Assembly (NCBI GenBank): GCA_029532415.1
Contig: JAQOTA010000041.1
Span: 124,001 to 188,000 of the forward strand
Length of the DNA stretch: 64,000 bases
Direction of reading: 5' to 3'
DNA from: Marasmius tenuissimus
Taxonomy: Eukaryota > Basidiomycota > Agaricomycetes > Agaricales > Marasmiaceae
The notes under the pieces were generated by a model. The model worked only from the letters and a program-made list of their open reading frames with translations, made no database searches and was not told where the DNA came from. A program made the position numbers and the translations under genes. This document shows positions 1 through 13,170 of the stretch, piece after piece; the first letter of the stretch is position 1, and the number at the start of each line of letters is the position of its first letter.

Positions 1-251
1 ATTCGACAGAAAATGTAAAGCATAATTCCCTCTTCAATGTGACTCGCACTGCCTGAGGAGCTCCTCAAAAGTAGCTCGACGTAGGACGGGAATGTATCAT
101 TGGCTCGAAGGTAGAAATGGAAACATGAAAGTTACTTCAACTCTACACAATAGATACAAGAGGGATGCATTACTAAATACAAGACGAAGCTAATTTAGAC
201 AACCCAACGATCTCGTATGGCTCCAACGTATCCCTGGGACGCAATATGAGC

Positions 252-3240
252 TCAATCTGCCCTTTCCGGAGGTGGAGTGCCGGGAACGCTCATTTCTCCT
301 GGTCCTCCAGGTGACCCGAAATGAAAAACAGAAGAATACTTGGGCGTGGCGGTTCCGCTTCCCCTCCCGCTCCCTGGAGTTGGATCTTCTCGGAACCTTA
401 CCGAACGCGATGGAGAGAGTTCACGGTGAACGTGAGGATGTGAATGGAGGGTACGTAGGGCGCGAATACCATCGAGGTGAGCGCCTTGATTTCGCGTGTT
501 GTCATTTTGTGATATTAACGAGTCGTTTCGAACGTTTGTGAACACAGGACGTCCCCTCATCGATGGCTCATCGTCTCCTTGAGCTTGAGGTTGAGCTTCT
601 ACTGTGTTTTCGATCTCGATGCGTGATGTTTCGCCGGTATTTCTCCTGCTTGCCACCCTCCTTCCTCGATGACCCTTGATCGAGGACGAAGTCGACAGGG
701 GAGGCCTACTGACACGATGTGAAGAACGCTCCCGGTCATCCACAACCTGAGCTGAGGACAGGGAGTAAGCGTAGAAGCCTGAGTCAGAATCAGCGCTTCG
801 ATCAGATCCCCAGCCATCGTCATCGTCTTCTTCGTACCGGTCTACCACATGCGATGAGCCCTGCTGGGCTGCGTCTCGCGTTGTCGCAGCCGTAGTCGGT
901 GGCGATGCGGAGGTCGATACGTCGCTTTTTGGTACCTGGCGAACTTTACCATCTGAGGGGGGCGGAGCTGAAGGCGAAGGCTTTATGATTTCGGGGTCTG
1001 TGGTTGCATCGGCTCCACAGGGATGCACTAAGTGCTTGAGCTTGGAAAGGCCCGTCTGCAAGTGCTCTGCTGGACTAGCATGAAGCCCTCGGGACAGCGA
1101 GGCTTCGGCGTGGGGAGATCCGTAGTTCTTAATAACTTCGACCTCAACCTGCGGAGGGTGTTAGTTGATAAGAGTTGAGACAAACGGCTCACGAACCTCT
1201 TCGCCAGGCCCCAGTCGACGTTCAATGACTTTATGGGAACCTTCCAACCATTCGACGACACTCTCCCTTCTACGAACAACAAGCCGTTCTTCTTCGCTTG
1301 TGTTCCTAGTATTCGCACTGCCTTTCGATTCCCTCGAGTCTGTCTTATGAATAATGGAAGGCTTCTCCTGGTCGACGATCTCTATGCCGCTCTCTAAGTC
1401 CCGGCTACGAACCGAATTCGCACGCCGTAGTACAGGATCGCGGTTTATAACAACTTCTTCGGGACGCTTCACGTGTGTCGTGTGGTTAGTCCAGTCAGGG
1501 AGTTGATTGCCTATCGTAGTATGTCGCGACCATGTGCGAGTGACCGTATGGATGCGCCGGCTGAGGGAGAATGAAGGGATCGAAAGACCGTGAATCAGGA
1601 TCGAGCAAAGAACCATAAAGGCGGTGATTGGTTGGATAGATCTCTCAAGGGTCTGAGTCTGGGAAGAGTGGGGAGCATCCGAATGATGGATAATTGTCGT
1701 CGCGTAAGTCGAAATAAAAACCGCGCCTGGATATGAAAGGTGACTATTGGCGGAATAAACTCAATCACTTGCACTTACCAATCCCCATTGGTCCAAAGTG
1801 GCCGCTGAACAGCGCTTCTCGGAACGTCTTCACATCCGGGATCCACTTGTAGAGAGCAAGCATAATGGGTAATCGCCTGAAAAGTAGCACCAGGATCGCA
1901 ATGACAACCAATCTCCACACGCTTAGATTCAGTTCCGGATCTTGGAACGAACTGAAGGGCATCCATGCTCCCACGAATATAAACGCGGCGATGTTGAATA
2001 GGAGGTCGATAACGGAAGAAAATACGGCCTCCTCCGTCTGTTTGTTGAAGAATCCATCCCAAGCGAAGGCAGCTCCGCAGGAAAAGGCAGCGAGAAGGTC
2101 ATCGGTACCAAGCAGAGTACAGACCCCGATGGTGAAGAGAGCGAGGGAGAGGTACTGTGCCACGTAGGATTGTCGGTCAATGAGGTCTCGCTTCTGACAA
2201 AACTTCATGAGATGCCGGAAACTAAACCCGATGAAAGCGCCTATGACAACCCCCATGATGACTTGGTCTAGAAAGCACGACTTGTCAGCCACGAACACGG
2301 TATGAGAGGTTAACGTACATAGCCACAAGATAAGGAACCAATCACGCATTGCGGCACTGGTACTGTGATCCAGAATGAGATAGAGCGCAATGTATAGGAA
2401 CGGAAAAGCTGCTCCGTCATTGCACCCTGACTCAGCAGCGAGTAGATATCGGATATGAGCTGGAACATGTTTGTTGGCATATTTACCGCCAACGACAGCT
2501 TGTGCAAGGATAGGATCGGTCGGTGTCAGGCATGCGGCTACCGCAAGTGCAGAAAGAAAATTCAGCCCTGGTACGAGGGCAAAGATAAACGCCGCCGAGA
2601 TAAACCAGCCCTGATTGAGTGTTAGACCTTTCTCTCGACAGCAGAAGCGTTGCAACATACCCAGGTCATGACAGGTCCGAGGAGGAAAAGCAAACTTCTC
2701 CAGTGTCTAGCCATATAAGCCTTTGGAAGTTCCACTCCAATCGCGAAAACGCCAATAGCGAGTACCACTCGTGTAAATTCAAGGGTGACCATATTCGAGG
2801 TCGGCTCGTCTCCGTTGCCCCATCCTCGTGGGTCGAAGATGTTGGCTCCATAGGGTCCTGCAAAGGGTTTTAGACTGGGAGCTCCTCAGAATAGAAGCAT
2901 CACCAACCGATTATAATCCCGAACACGAAGGCCCAACAAGCTTCTCCGATGTATAGCTAAGCAGGGGTTAAATTAGAGTCAAAACCCGGGGACGGGTGAT
3001 AATTTTAGCGAGAAGCTGACCTTCTCTCTCAGGAACAAAGAAAACATCCCAAACTGGTAATGGTCGAGTCAGTACAATACCTCCTTTTTTCACGGAAAGA
3101 AAAGCCTCACAAGTACAATAAACCCGCCCAGACAGGCATATATGATATGAGCGATGGAGACCTCGAACTGTAGGGAGACATTGTCAGGAGAGTTTCCGAG
3201 AACGAAAGTAGGTTTCCATGCATACCGGATGAAAAGCCAT
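252..3240 (-). CDS. NHA1: Plasma-membrane Na+(K+)/H+ antiporter, fungal NHA1/SOD2 type
   Basis: Exchanges cytosolic Na+/K+ for protons at the plasma membrane (family knowledge). Joining exons by GT-AG sites gives roughly 850 residues. Exon 1 is only five codons (ATG at 3240, MAFHP), followed by a 58-bp intron (3168-3225). The membrane core then reads FEVSIAHIIYACLGG, EKLYIGEACWAFVFG, GPYGANIFDPRGWG and GVFAIGVELPKAYM, all hallmarks of fungal Nha1. The ion-binding region of TM5 appears as TPTDPILAQAVVGGKYA, and AAESGCNDGAAFPF also lies in the core. About ten hydrophobic segments lie between 3240 and about 1560. A long hydrophilic, Ser/Arg/Pro-rich cytoplasmic tail is encoded at about 1560-252, with one intron at about 1146-1195, typical of the family. 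The model shows no stops or frameshifts. The upstream flank is a 2.4-kb gene-poor stretch before the laccase. Confidence 0.93.
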
Positions 3241-5659
3241 GAATGAGATTCTGAGTAGGATTATTCGTCAAATGGCATAAATTGCGCAGCCAGCTCGATG
3301 GTGGTCGCTGTAGATGGGGGAGGCGAGGTAAACGCTGGGGTCGAACAGAAAGATGCGCCTTGGTTTGACCTAGTGGTCGTGTGAGGTGCAGGAGAAAAGA
3401 GAGGACGTAAAATGGGAAAGCAATATATATCCTAAAATCTCGATGGTCATGCCTTATATGCAGGGACTCAGATCGGCTTACCGAACGTTAAAGAGCTGTG
3501 ACGAGCCTGTTATGAAATGAACCTCGCCACTCGTTAAAGCGTGTTTGGTACCCGCAGTCCAATAATACTTGATACTGCGTATTGCAGGTGCGACGACGTC
3601 TTCGCGCAAACCTCGTTGCTAATGTTCGTAATCCTGTCCTGGACATTGAGCTTGAATAGCTGTTCACGACTCCTTGAAGATTGAAACCTGAGGAACCCGG
3701 TACCGTAGCTTGTCGGGGAAGGGTAAAGCTGGCTACGCGTATTCCCAAAATGGCTTATGACGGGATTCTGCAATACAGTGAGCCGTCATCAATCAATGAG
3801 TTTCTTGCCTCGGGCCTTCCTGGGGCTGGAGTTTTCCTTCCTCCTGCCTCTGTGCGACCATTGACAGCCAGAAGAGATATGCGAAGACGCTGGGAGGGTA
3901 TAACCCTTTGTTCCGAGTTTCTTGGCCTTGTCTCGCGGAAAGAATATTGGTGGCAGACAACTTTCGTCTTCGTGCAAGATCCGTTGAAACGATGAATTGT
4001 TTATATTCTTGACGTCTTTGGGACCTGGCTCGTGTTATAGCGCGTCTAAAATTCCAAATTCCGAGACTACGCGAGGTATGGACCCATTCGATCTGCCGAA
4101 GTAGAGCTTCAGTCACATCGATGATAATCCCAAGGCAGTAAGTCCTCGTACGGCTGATCCATCGACTAGTGCTTTCCCGCGGCGTTGTGTTCGAGACTGC
4201 GTTGCGTCAAGTCTGGGGTGTTGTGGAGGCCGGCGCAAGCACATATTGAAGTCATGTGAATGGATGTTGAATGGGTCACATTTTTTGACCCTATATGGCC
4301 GCTGCAGTTATTGAACGTGTGGCAACACCCAGAGAAATGAAAGTATGAACCTTCGTAAGACGACTTCACTCTCCAACAGGACTCAGGACCCAGGTTCGGA
4401 ACTTGTTCCAGCTGTCAGCGCTGCCGTAGCAAGTAGCTTGATCGTTATTGCCCAAAAAAGGAAGACGCCTCATCCGAGTACCGCGTATGAAAGCACTGAA
4501 GGTTGGAGGAGTTGAATAAGGTTGGAAGTCGAAAGAAGACGCACGTGTGGGAAATTAAAACTGATCAATTTGAACTGCATACCAAATTCGGCAGTATCTC
4601 ACGACTTCCGGGTCTCGGTCAAGGACGCTTACACAGCCGCGGCCCCTCGGTTAGCAGTGAAGTTCGACCTGGATCTCACTGACTCCTTAGTTCTCTTGTC
4701 TGCAGCTTCGCAATGTTTGGAATCGGGACCATGACCTTCAGAAATCTTTCTTCTCTCGACCCCGGATATTGCTTATATCATCCTGGACCGCCTGCGTTAG
4801 GAGCACAGGTCTCCATGCCATCAGAGAATGATGTGAGAAGCAGAAGCGGCGGGAGGACTGGCAATGGCAGAGCTTATTATGTCGCTGTACAATGATTCAT
4901 TAGAAGAGGTGGGCTCGGGAAATGTGACTCTCGTGTCCACTATTCGAAGCATCGGGTCAACTTTGACCACCTCCGCAGGAAATTCTTGAGGTCCCACATC
5001 GACGGTTCAAAGTATATGAAAGGAACATTAAAGCCCAGTCTTCGATTGGGGGTTGATTGATTCAACCAGTCAACCATGGTCGGTGAATGGTAAACGTAAT
5101 CCGATGCTATTCCCGACGTCTGAAGCAATCGAGGGGCACATACCTTTGCATTCGGGCGACGCTTTACAGTCACCGAGCTCGTTTGACCGTTGAGTGATCC
5201 TGAGTTTGATATTGATCACCAGCTGTTTTATAGGCTCAAGGCCCTTAAATTCACGAGAATCCACGCATTCAACCCGAAGTCGAACTTCAAGAGACGTCGA
5301 ATACACGACAAGACCTGTGAGTTTCGATTGCCTCCGACAGCGACACTCGAAACAGTAGAATCAAAGTAATGAGGGCATGGAGCGTGTGAGTCACCGTTCC
5401 TCCTAACTATCAATACCAAAAGCCGACACTGGACGACGAGAAGCTCAACTTGTCGACTAAATAAATAGGTAAGGATGAAAACTTGATTCACCGTGTGCAG
5501 TATAAGTTAAATATTACAGATAAATACACCATATTTAGACCTTTTACTAGGAGACAAATACGCGTGGCTTGAGCAATTGGAGGTAAGTTGAAAATGAGAG
5601 AAGGTGATCGTTGAAGGAACGTTGTGTTTGATGATTCAGGTCAATTTAGGGGGATCAGC
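3241..5659. other. Gene-poor stretch between antiporter and laccase
   Basis: This stretch holds the antiporter promoter (just above 3240) and the 3' flank of the laccase. Open frames here are short (107 codons or fewer), have no consistent splice-joined continuation and resemble no family I know. I see no RNA gene or repeat. Confidence 0.4.
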
Positions 5660-8089
5660 TTAAAGGTCACCGGGGCTGAGGGCGTCGTAGATGGGGCAAA
5701 GTTCATCCCATGCCGCTGGAAGAGAACGAGAACGGTGAGATCCTGGGACGTAATGAATGAAATCATTTGTCGCTCACTAGGTGGCGTGGGAAGAGCTGCC
5801 CACTCGTCTGTCCTTTCAGCGAAGACAGCTGCGAAACCACTGAGAAAAGGGGACATTGAGCCTGTATCCTCGTAGTGTACAACAGCAAGCCACACTTACG
5901 TTTCCATGTGCCAATCAATATGGCAGTGCATGAACCATGGACCAGGATTGTCGGTACGGAAGCGGATGGTAACGTTGTCGCTCGCCGAGCCGAGGTTGAC
6001 CACATCGCGGCGAACCTAGAGATTCAGTGAATGTGAGAAATCAGAAGTAGGGTCAAAGCAACCGAGAACGTACGGGGTTAGCATAGTTGTATGAGCTACT
6101 ACCGGCTACTCGAACGACATCGAATGCATGCTGAATTAGGTGTCAATGTGAGTACAAGCTCAGCTTGCCAAGGCGGGAAACGTACACCGTGCAGGTGCAT
6201 AGGATGTTGAATGCCAAGCAACCCTCCATTGAAAGACAATTCGACTGTAGCGTCCCTGGGAAGAGGGAACACCATTCCCTCGGGAAGCAAATCCGTGGGA
6301 GTATGGGTGCCGCTCAAGATCTGTAGCAGAACAGGAACGGTAGGAGGATGGAAGCTCTGTCCATTGAGCGTGAACAAGCCTCCGCTCTATAGGAAAAGGG
6401 GGGTGGTTAGGATAGTTCGACAGTGAGTGTTGGTACCACTCACGAATCCAAAGTTGAGGTGCATCGCGACATCGACCCCACCAGGAGTAGCATCTCCGGG
6501 TGCTCCGGGGTTGGAAAGTGGCTGTTCGTTCTCATTGAGAAAAACTGAAAGACGTACAAACAGATATGGGACTTACGGCAAGGTCGGCTTCGTTTAGGGG
6601 AGCCGTTGATGCGAAAACGGTGGCCTCAGAAACAGGAGGCTCTTCCTCGGGGGCCCCGACATATCGCAAGATGGCAGAGTTAATACCATTGACAAAGCCA
6701 GATGGACCCGCGTCGGGGTTTGCTCGGATCCCTGGAGGCGAAGGGTAAATCATAGGTACGATACTCAGGAGTTTACGCCACCACCACTCACAGTAATTTC
6801 CGACGGGTTGATTGGCTTCCATCTGGAAGGAAATCAGAAGACTGTACAAGAGTATATTATGTTGTCTTCAGGCACTTACCACCAACGAGTATCGCTGACC
6901 GGCAAAGATTCTGGCCGAGTCTGCTTGTACAACCCGATGGTTGACCGAATCTACTTCGATAACATCGCTAGAGGAAACCCCGTGGTCAACTCGACAGTAT
7001 GTAAGGCGATTCACGGATACTCACAAGGAATGGTTCTCGATGAAGAAGTCGTAGGCTGGGCTACAAGCGACGTTCACGACACGGAAGCGGTATCTGGAGG
7101 AACACGGTACGGAATTAGGGATGTTTTAAGAGCTGAACCTTACAGAGTCATACCGTTTTCCGGCCTCGACGGTGATCACTGTCAGCGGCGCGGTCGCACT
7201 TCCTTGACTCCAGCGTCCAAGCCCATTGATGAGAGTAGACTGTGGAGTACTATCGAAAAAGAGGACTTAGTCTGGAGCAAACCTCAAGATAAGGGACGGG
7301 AATCCTACCCGAATACAATCTCTTTCGCCTTGGTATGGTACCAGTCCGCGAGTGTAATGACGGTGGACTCTGTAAAAAGAAGATTGTGAGATGGCACGAA
7401 GACAATGAAAATAGTGTCCTACCATCGTCGACGTCGTAAAGACTAGCGTGAGGATCTTGAGGGTCGTACACAACCATCGCTCCACGAAGACCATCACAAT
7501 ATTGGGTCGCTGAGGACCGATTTGAGTATATCACGCAGAAGTACCACAATTTAACGATAAAGCCTCAACTCACAGAGATGAGAGTGGTACCAGAAGGTTC
7601 CAGCCTGATTGTCAGCATGGAAATCGTATAGGAAGCTGTTGCCCCTTGCGATCGGGCACTGAGTTACGAAGGCGGGACCATCAGCCCAGGGAGTGTCCTT
7701 CATGAAGAATCCGTGCCAGTGCTATTGAAAGCAGATGTGTGAGTGTCTGTGAAGGAAGAACTCGAATGGTACCACTCACGATACTCGTTGACTGCAACAT
7801 GGTGTTGTCGTTCAGATTGTTGACGACGTTTAGCTTGAAGTTGTCGTTCTGGGAGATCATACTCAGTAATCTCCTTCGAGGGACAGGCGTGGAATAGAAA
7901 ATATACCTTGTTGCCGACAATGAGTGGGCCGATAGTACTGTCACCAGCAACGACGGCGCCACGGGTGAAGCCATCGGGGGAAACGTCCTTGTTGCTGATG
8001 ACTAGGTCAGCCACAGGTCCGATCGCTGCGAAGGCTGGCGATGCGAGAAGGCAAGCGAGAGCGACGAAAGAAGGAAGGAGACGAGTCAT
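5660..8089 (-). CDS. Secreted laccase (multicopper oxidase)
   Basis: Oxidises phenols with reduction of O2 to water; acts outside the cell in lignin or pigment chemistry (family knowledge). The start at 8089 opens a signal peptide ([21 protein letters not shown]) followed by AIGPVADL, the usual mature laccase N-terminus. Splicing more than ten introns of about 50-60 bp gives about 520 residues. All four copper-ligand blocks are present: L1 HWHGFF, L2 WYHSHL, L3 HPMHLHGHAF (split by an intron) and L4 [12 protein letters not shown]. The T1 axial position, ten residues after the L4 Cys, is Phe, as in class 3 (high-potential) basidiomycete laccases. The last exon reads [17 protein letters not shown] and stops at 5660-5662. 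A TATA box sits about 50 bp upstream. The model is intact and stands alone, with no adjacent laccase paralog. Confidence 0.95.
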
Positions 8090-8140
8090 TTTGCTTTTGC
8101 TGGGAGCTGGTCTTATATGTCAAGAGGAGTAGACTTGAGC

Positions 8141-8147
8141 TTTTATA
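8141..8147 (-). promoter_or_regulatory. TATA box of the laccase gene
   Basis: On the minus strand the sequence reads GAGTATAAAAGC, 52-58 bp upstream of the laccase ATG at 8089. It matches the TATAAAA consensus at a spacing compatible with a short 5' UTR. Confidence 0.65.
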
Positions 8148-8149
8148 CT

Positions 8150-9802
8150 CGATTTTGCGTATGGTGGAAAACTGCCTCAGTCAGAATGACAGACAAATCA
8201 TCCAGATATCCCCGGTGGCATAAGTCTATCTTCCAGCAGTTGCGATGCCGAGCTTTTGTGGTAGTGGTGAGAATATAGTCGATGAGAACAAGCTGTTGTG
8301 GACAAGACATTCGGGTTGAGGGGTTACTTGTTTTCATTTGATGGTTTGCTCGGTACGGTCTAATTGGCCGAAAAGGCAGAGAAACACATTGGGCGTGCAG
8401 GGAGTCCGGTATTGCCCAAGACCATCATTAATCATCGAAGGGGAAACGTTTCATGGCAAATCGACGGGAAGCGGCGGTGTGGTACCAGAGCTCTGTATCC
8501 CGGAACTACCCTCCCAAGATACGTATATCAAGATAGAGATGTTTGTTAGCGCTGAACTGAAAGAGGTTGAGTGTCGTAGTTTCGAGGATATCAGTAGACG
8601 AACGGCAAGCACTGGTAGCATCCACCTTCTCAGTCTGTCAAATGTGGTAGACAAAGCATCAGTGCCTTGACAACGTAAATGGCTTGAGAGATACTCACAT
8701 CTCTTTTCGCGCCGTGAAAGGCCCGACGCGACAGTAAGTCATCTAACAGGCGTGGAAGGAGATACACCTATTCGGCCTTGAGCCCCTGTCGAGTTCCCTC
8801 CCATGTGAAAGCGCACTGGAAAGTCCAAGAGCACGCTTAAACATGCTACATATATTTTCTGTACACGTCCGATCCGCCCTGTCAGCACTGCTGAGCCCGC
8901 TCACCGGTACCCAGAGGTATCCGGTTGTAGTTTGTATAGGAATTTGAAGTTCCTGTTGTCGAGTTCTCAAGAAGAATGGGAGTCCATACCGTCCCTCGGC
9001 CCCCATCCTCTCGGCGAATTCAGCTCGTCATAACGGGGATCAGTTTTTGTTGACAGGTCCCTGAATCCAATAAGCAACGAGAAATGCCTCTAAGGGCTTT
9101 CCAACTTACTCTCCTGGTCCAAGTCGAAGGCACAGCAGTAAAATAACAGTTCGCTAGTGGGGTTTTGCATTCTAGACCATGAGAAGCTAGATACCTTTCA
9201 ATAACCAAAGAATGTGGGCCATATACCTATTTCTCAGTGCTGGTCCTCCCTGAGAAGGTTTATTCCTGACGCTGAGTGCTGTACATGGCTTGGGTGCGTT
9301 CTTGGGTTGCATCCTCGGGGCTATATAGTGAGTTCAGTATCGTCCCCCGTTACAATGATAGCAGAGCCCCGGAGCCTGAAGGGACCACCTTGATTGAAAG
9401 ACTCACTTCTCGCAGGTATACGCAGGTAGCGACGGTCTGACCAGAAGTTGGCAGACTCTTGCACGTAGTTTTGACAATCTGGTACGAGAGCTGCGCAGCG
9501 CGTTGCCGCGCGATAGTCGTGGAAGAAAGCTTTGTCCCTGCCGTCATCAGGCACCAGCTACAAAATTATCACGGATGTCGGACGCCAGATTCCTCGGCAT
9601 CCAACTGTTACTTACTGCCGGGGCAAACAACTTTTGGAATAGCGCTCATGTTTTCCAATGAGTGCCTTGACAACTGACAACCATCAGTCCGTAATGTCAA
9701 GCGTTATTTGTTCGGAACTTGGAAGTGGGGATGTTCAAAATCTGCCAAGGCGGAAGTTTGGCACGCCCCCATCATGTTGGTAGAAGAAAACGATCGAGCC
9801 AG
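8150..9802. other. Laccase upstream region and unrecognised open frames
   Basis: This is the upstream regulatory region of the laccase followed by about 1 kb with no gene I can name. Short minus-strand frames at 8743-9006, 9020-9208 and 9321-9554 lie in a row, and the last contains a Cys-bearing stretch (CAALVPDCQNYV). They could be exons of a decayed or unusual gene, but I could not join them into a coherent protein. Confidence 0.3.
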
Positions 9803-9895
9803 GTCACTTTGCCGGAGTGGTTAACGGGATCGCCTGCTACTGTTGGGCAAAGCGGTTGCTCTTTGAGCGCGTGTGTTCGAATCGCACAGGTGACG
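9803..9895 (+). tRNA. tRNA-Ser (anticodon GCT) with an 11-nt intron
   Basis: The acceptor stem GTCACTT pairs with AGGTGAC, followed by discriminator G. The D arm contains AGTGGTTAA. The anticodon stem ATCGC/GCGGT encloses the loop CT-GCT-A-A once an 11-nt intron (9840-9850), starting one base after the anticodon, is removed. A long variable arm (GCTC TTT GAGC), as expected for tRNA-Ser, and a T arm GTGTG/CGCAC with loop TTCGAAT follow. A run of T from 9897 on serves as Pol III terminator. All stems pair. Confidence 0.93.
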
Positions 9896-12800
9896 ATTTT
9901 TTATTGCTCGCTTTCTCTCTTGTGGGTGTCCGTAATATCAGGACCAAGTCCTTGGCTGGCGCTGATGGATCGATGAAGCACTGAGAAGCCGGGTGAAGGA
10001 GAAACCTCGGGAAGATTATGCCGTGAGAATCCCGGTCAAGAATCGCTTGCGTTGAGTCACAGGCCTTTGTCACAAACTATCATCCGGACTTCCATTGACA
10101 TTTGTCTTCGAGATTTCTCAGTCCTTTCGTTCTGTTCATGCTGACGCCCCATAGTATCATTATGGATAATACCTCAAGTACTGCGCCTTGTATCTTCTCG
10201 CTCACCTGCCCCTCAGCGAGTGTCCTTGAATCCTCAGCGGAGTCAAGTCAAATTGGCGGCCACGTTATCAAAGGCGGATTCCATGAAGTCTCGAAGCTAG
10301 TCAGGTGAAAGGTGCGTCTAGCATTCTTGAATTAACATTTAATGCTCACGGGTCAACTTAAATTAGGATACAATCGCTATACACCGCCTCGTAGAGGGTA
10401 GAAGAGATTCGAGTCATCAAGTACTTAGGCTGGTCGACCAACGTCCAAGTTTTGACGGCCTTCGGCTCTAAGGAGTGAGCTTCAGACCCAGAGCTGGCTG
10501 GTGGTCCGATGCTGAAGACCGTAGAGGACTCCCCTTGGTTTTTTTCGCCTTTGTCGCCTGCTGCAAGGTTAGTCAGAATCTACACCTGTGACCCAGATTC
10601 CGATTTTCAGGCATAGGTTCCTTACCCAGAACTCTACTGATTGCTTCTCTGAATTTACATGGGTTTGCCTTGCTATAGGCACTTCGTGCACGACATACTC
10701 GATGTGAGTCACGCATATCGTGTATACTAGTCACGACTCTTTGGCCGAGTTCGTACACCCCTGCCGCTGGTGGTCGTGTCACGAAGGATTTCCTTGTTGA
10801 TTGTCGCATGGACATACACTTTTTGTGCTGCAGTTTATCGTTCGTGCCATTTGCTGCCAGGATTCAGGACTGCAGTCGCAGACCAAATCACTTTTCAGCG
10901 ACGGACGGGATCTCAGGCGAATGCTCACGCAGGTCGTACTCTCGCTTCCAGCGTCTTATAACCTGGGGGTTGTCATGTTATCAAACAGTTTGGCGGAAGT
11001 TCGCTGATTTCGTGCCGCGGAGCAAGGCTTGCCAGGAAGGTTGCCACGCCTCTTGCGTCGAGCAGTTCTTTGCGAAACCTATCACCCTCATCATCATTGG
11101 ATCGGCGTTACAGAAACCGTACAGGATCCCCACGACCATCAACCCTGGGACCGTTTCCGATCCGCCAGTCTACCACCGATATGATGTATCTGATTGCTCG
11201 CTTCCACATCCATCAACCCATCACGACTCCCGAGGCTGTTGGGTTGTTCCACGATTTGACGGGAGAAGTTTCTCGTTATACCACTCTTGGTGATTCTTGC
11301 ACTCTGAATCAAGGCAAAGAGTACTTTGCTATTGAGGAACCGTGTTTCTCGGTCGGCCGTGAGTGAGTTGTTATCGATTTCGTTCACCAATGCTGACATA
11401 GAGCCGTTCGCCAGACACGGGCGTCCTTCGATGGCCAGCCGCGACCACTCATCTACTGTGGTTTGTTATAGTAATTGCCTCTACCCTTCCGCTAAATAAG
11501 GCTCGAGAGCCTCCAACTACCGCCCCTCGCCCTCCAATTTCCCTGAATCTATCCTGCTTACCTCGCCACCACGTATCAACATATCCTCCTCTGACACTCT
11601 AGGCCGCTCTTGCGCAGGTACCTTTTATCGTCGCTTTCGATGGTCCTTTCGAGGGAAGAGGGATGTATTCATCGAGGCGCGGTAATTGCTCGACTGCGGT
11701 CCGCAACAGGCTCATATCCTATTATGTTGGGGCTCGGTGGATCGCAGCTGATGCGCGCGGCCTTGTTGCCAGACAAGTGGAATAAGAATGCCACGATATG
11801 GCGGCGGGAGGACGGGATGATGCAGGAACGTTCATGGTTCCATAGTTCCACCATCCCGCTCGTATACTCATCTCACTTTCCTGCTGGCTCACAACACCTT
11901 CCTCAATGACTCTCCTACCCATCTCCTTGTGCTCCATCGACATCCTTCGTCCTATCTGTGCGACAATTGCGACCAACCAACGTTCTTCTTACACCTTCCC
12001 ACCGTCTCGAGTCCTCGGAGTTCACATTTCCGGAAGCCGTTGGGTCAGCAGGGTCTCTCTGCTGTAGGGCGGTGCGGTTATTCCTATAACTGATCCTGAT
12101 GCCCTGCTATGGTCCATCGATGTGCTCCCTCTGAGACTTATGGTCCATCAAAAAAGCCGTCCTCCGGAGCGTCTACCTACGTTGCACCAGTAATGCGATG
12201 CCCACACCATCACCACATCAACATACCCTCTCATTCCGAGCGTTTCTCCAGCACGTTACCGGAGAGCACTCAGAAGCTCAATATCAACATGATCCCGCTC
12301 CCATGTGGTGTACACCAGTCTCTAGTCGGCGGACTGTGGATTACCCGGCGTTCAACCCGTCCTGGGACGCAGGGGACCACCCCAGTATTGCGACCTCAGC
12401 GCTGCGCGTGCTATATACCTGCATGTTCTGGTCACTGAGGCGGTTCTGACTCATAGATGTCCAGAGTCGTCTTTGGTGACTCGTTTCTTGATGTGCTACT
12501 TATACTCGCCCAATGAAAGATTGCGCTCGCATACCAGTGTCCATACGTTTCACCCACAGTGACTGCCTCAGCTGAACTCCAAGTAATGTACTGATGATGC
12601 AAGCTCGGAGATTGACGGCTTATCTACGTGGTCATCTGCCAACTGCTATTACTTTCTTTACTCTTTCGTTACTCATGTCGGTGGTCATTAATCAGGCGCC
12701 AGTTCTCACGTCCACATAGCTTTTAATTAAAACTTTCTGTTTCTTGGAGCGACTAGTGCGCCATCGAACACAGGAACGGACAGAACCTTACTTTTGCGGA

Positions 12801-13170
12801 AATAAGCGGCTCGCACGAGTTTGGTCCTGTGAATCGGCACTGAGGTAGGTCTGTTGTTCGTTCGACTTGCGGGCTCTACTGACAAGAGTTTGGTAGTAGA
12901 TCCGCGATCACTGGCGACGGCTGTTACTGTCTCGACTGTATGGACCGCCAGTTGTCATAGAAAGGCGTTTTGACCGGGAGATTTCCTAGAATGGACACCG
13001 CCATTCGTGGGGGAAGCTTCATGTAATAGTGCCGAGCGATGGGATAAATGATGATGATCTTGATGTCTTTGTTCCATTGTTCATAAAAGGTTTCCTCGGG
13101 ATGCATAGCGACGACAAGCTTTCCCTCTAACTTTGCACCTCCAAATTTTTCGCCTCAAGCGCAGACGACG
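9896..13170. other. 3.3-kb stretch without a recognisable gene
   Basis: The T-run after 9896 terminates the tRNA. Beyond it, frames of 60-161 codons occur on both strands (longest at 10808-11293, +), but none shows a family signature, a signal peptide or a clean splice chain. The + strand at about 11450-12450 is pyrimidine-rich. I see no RNA gene and no long repeat here. Confidence 0.35.
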
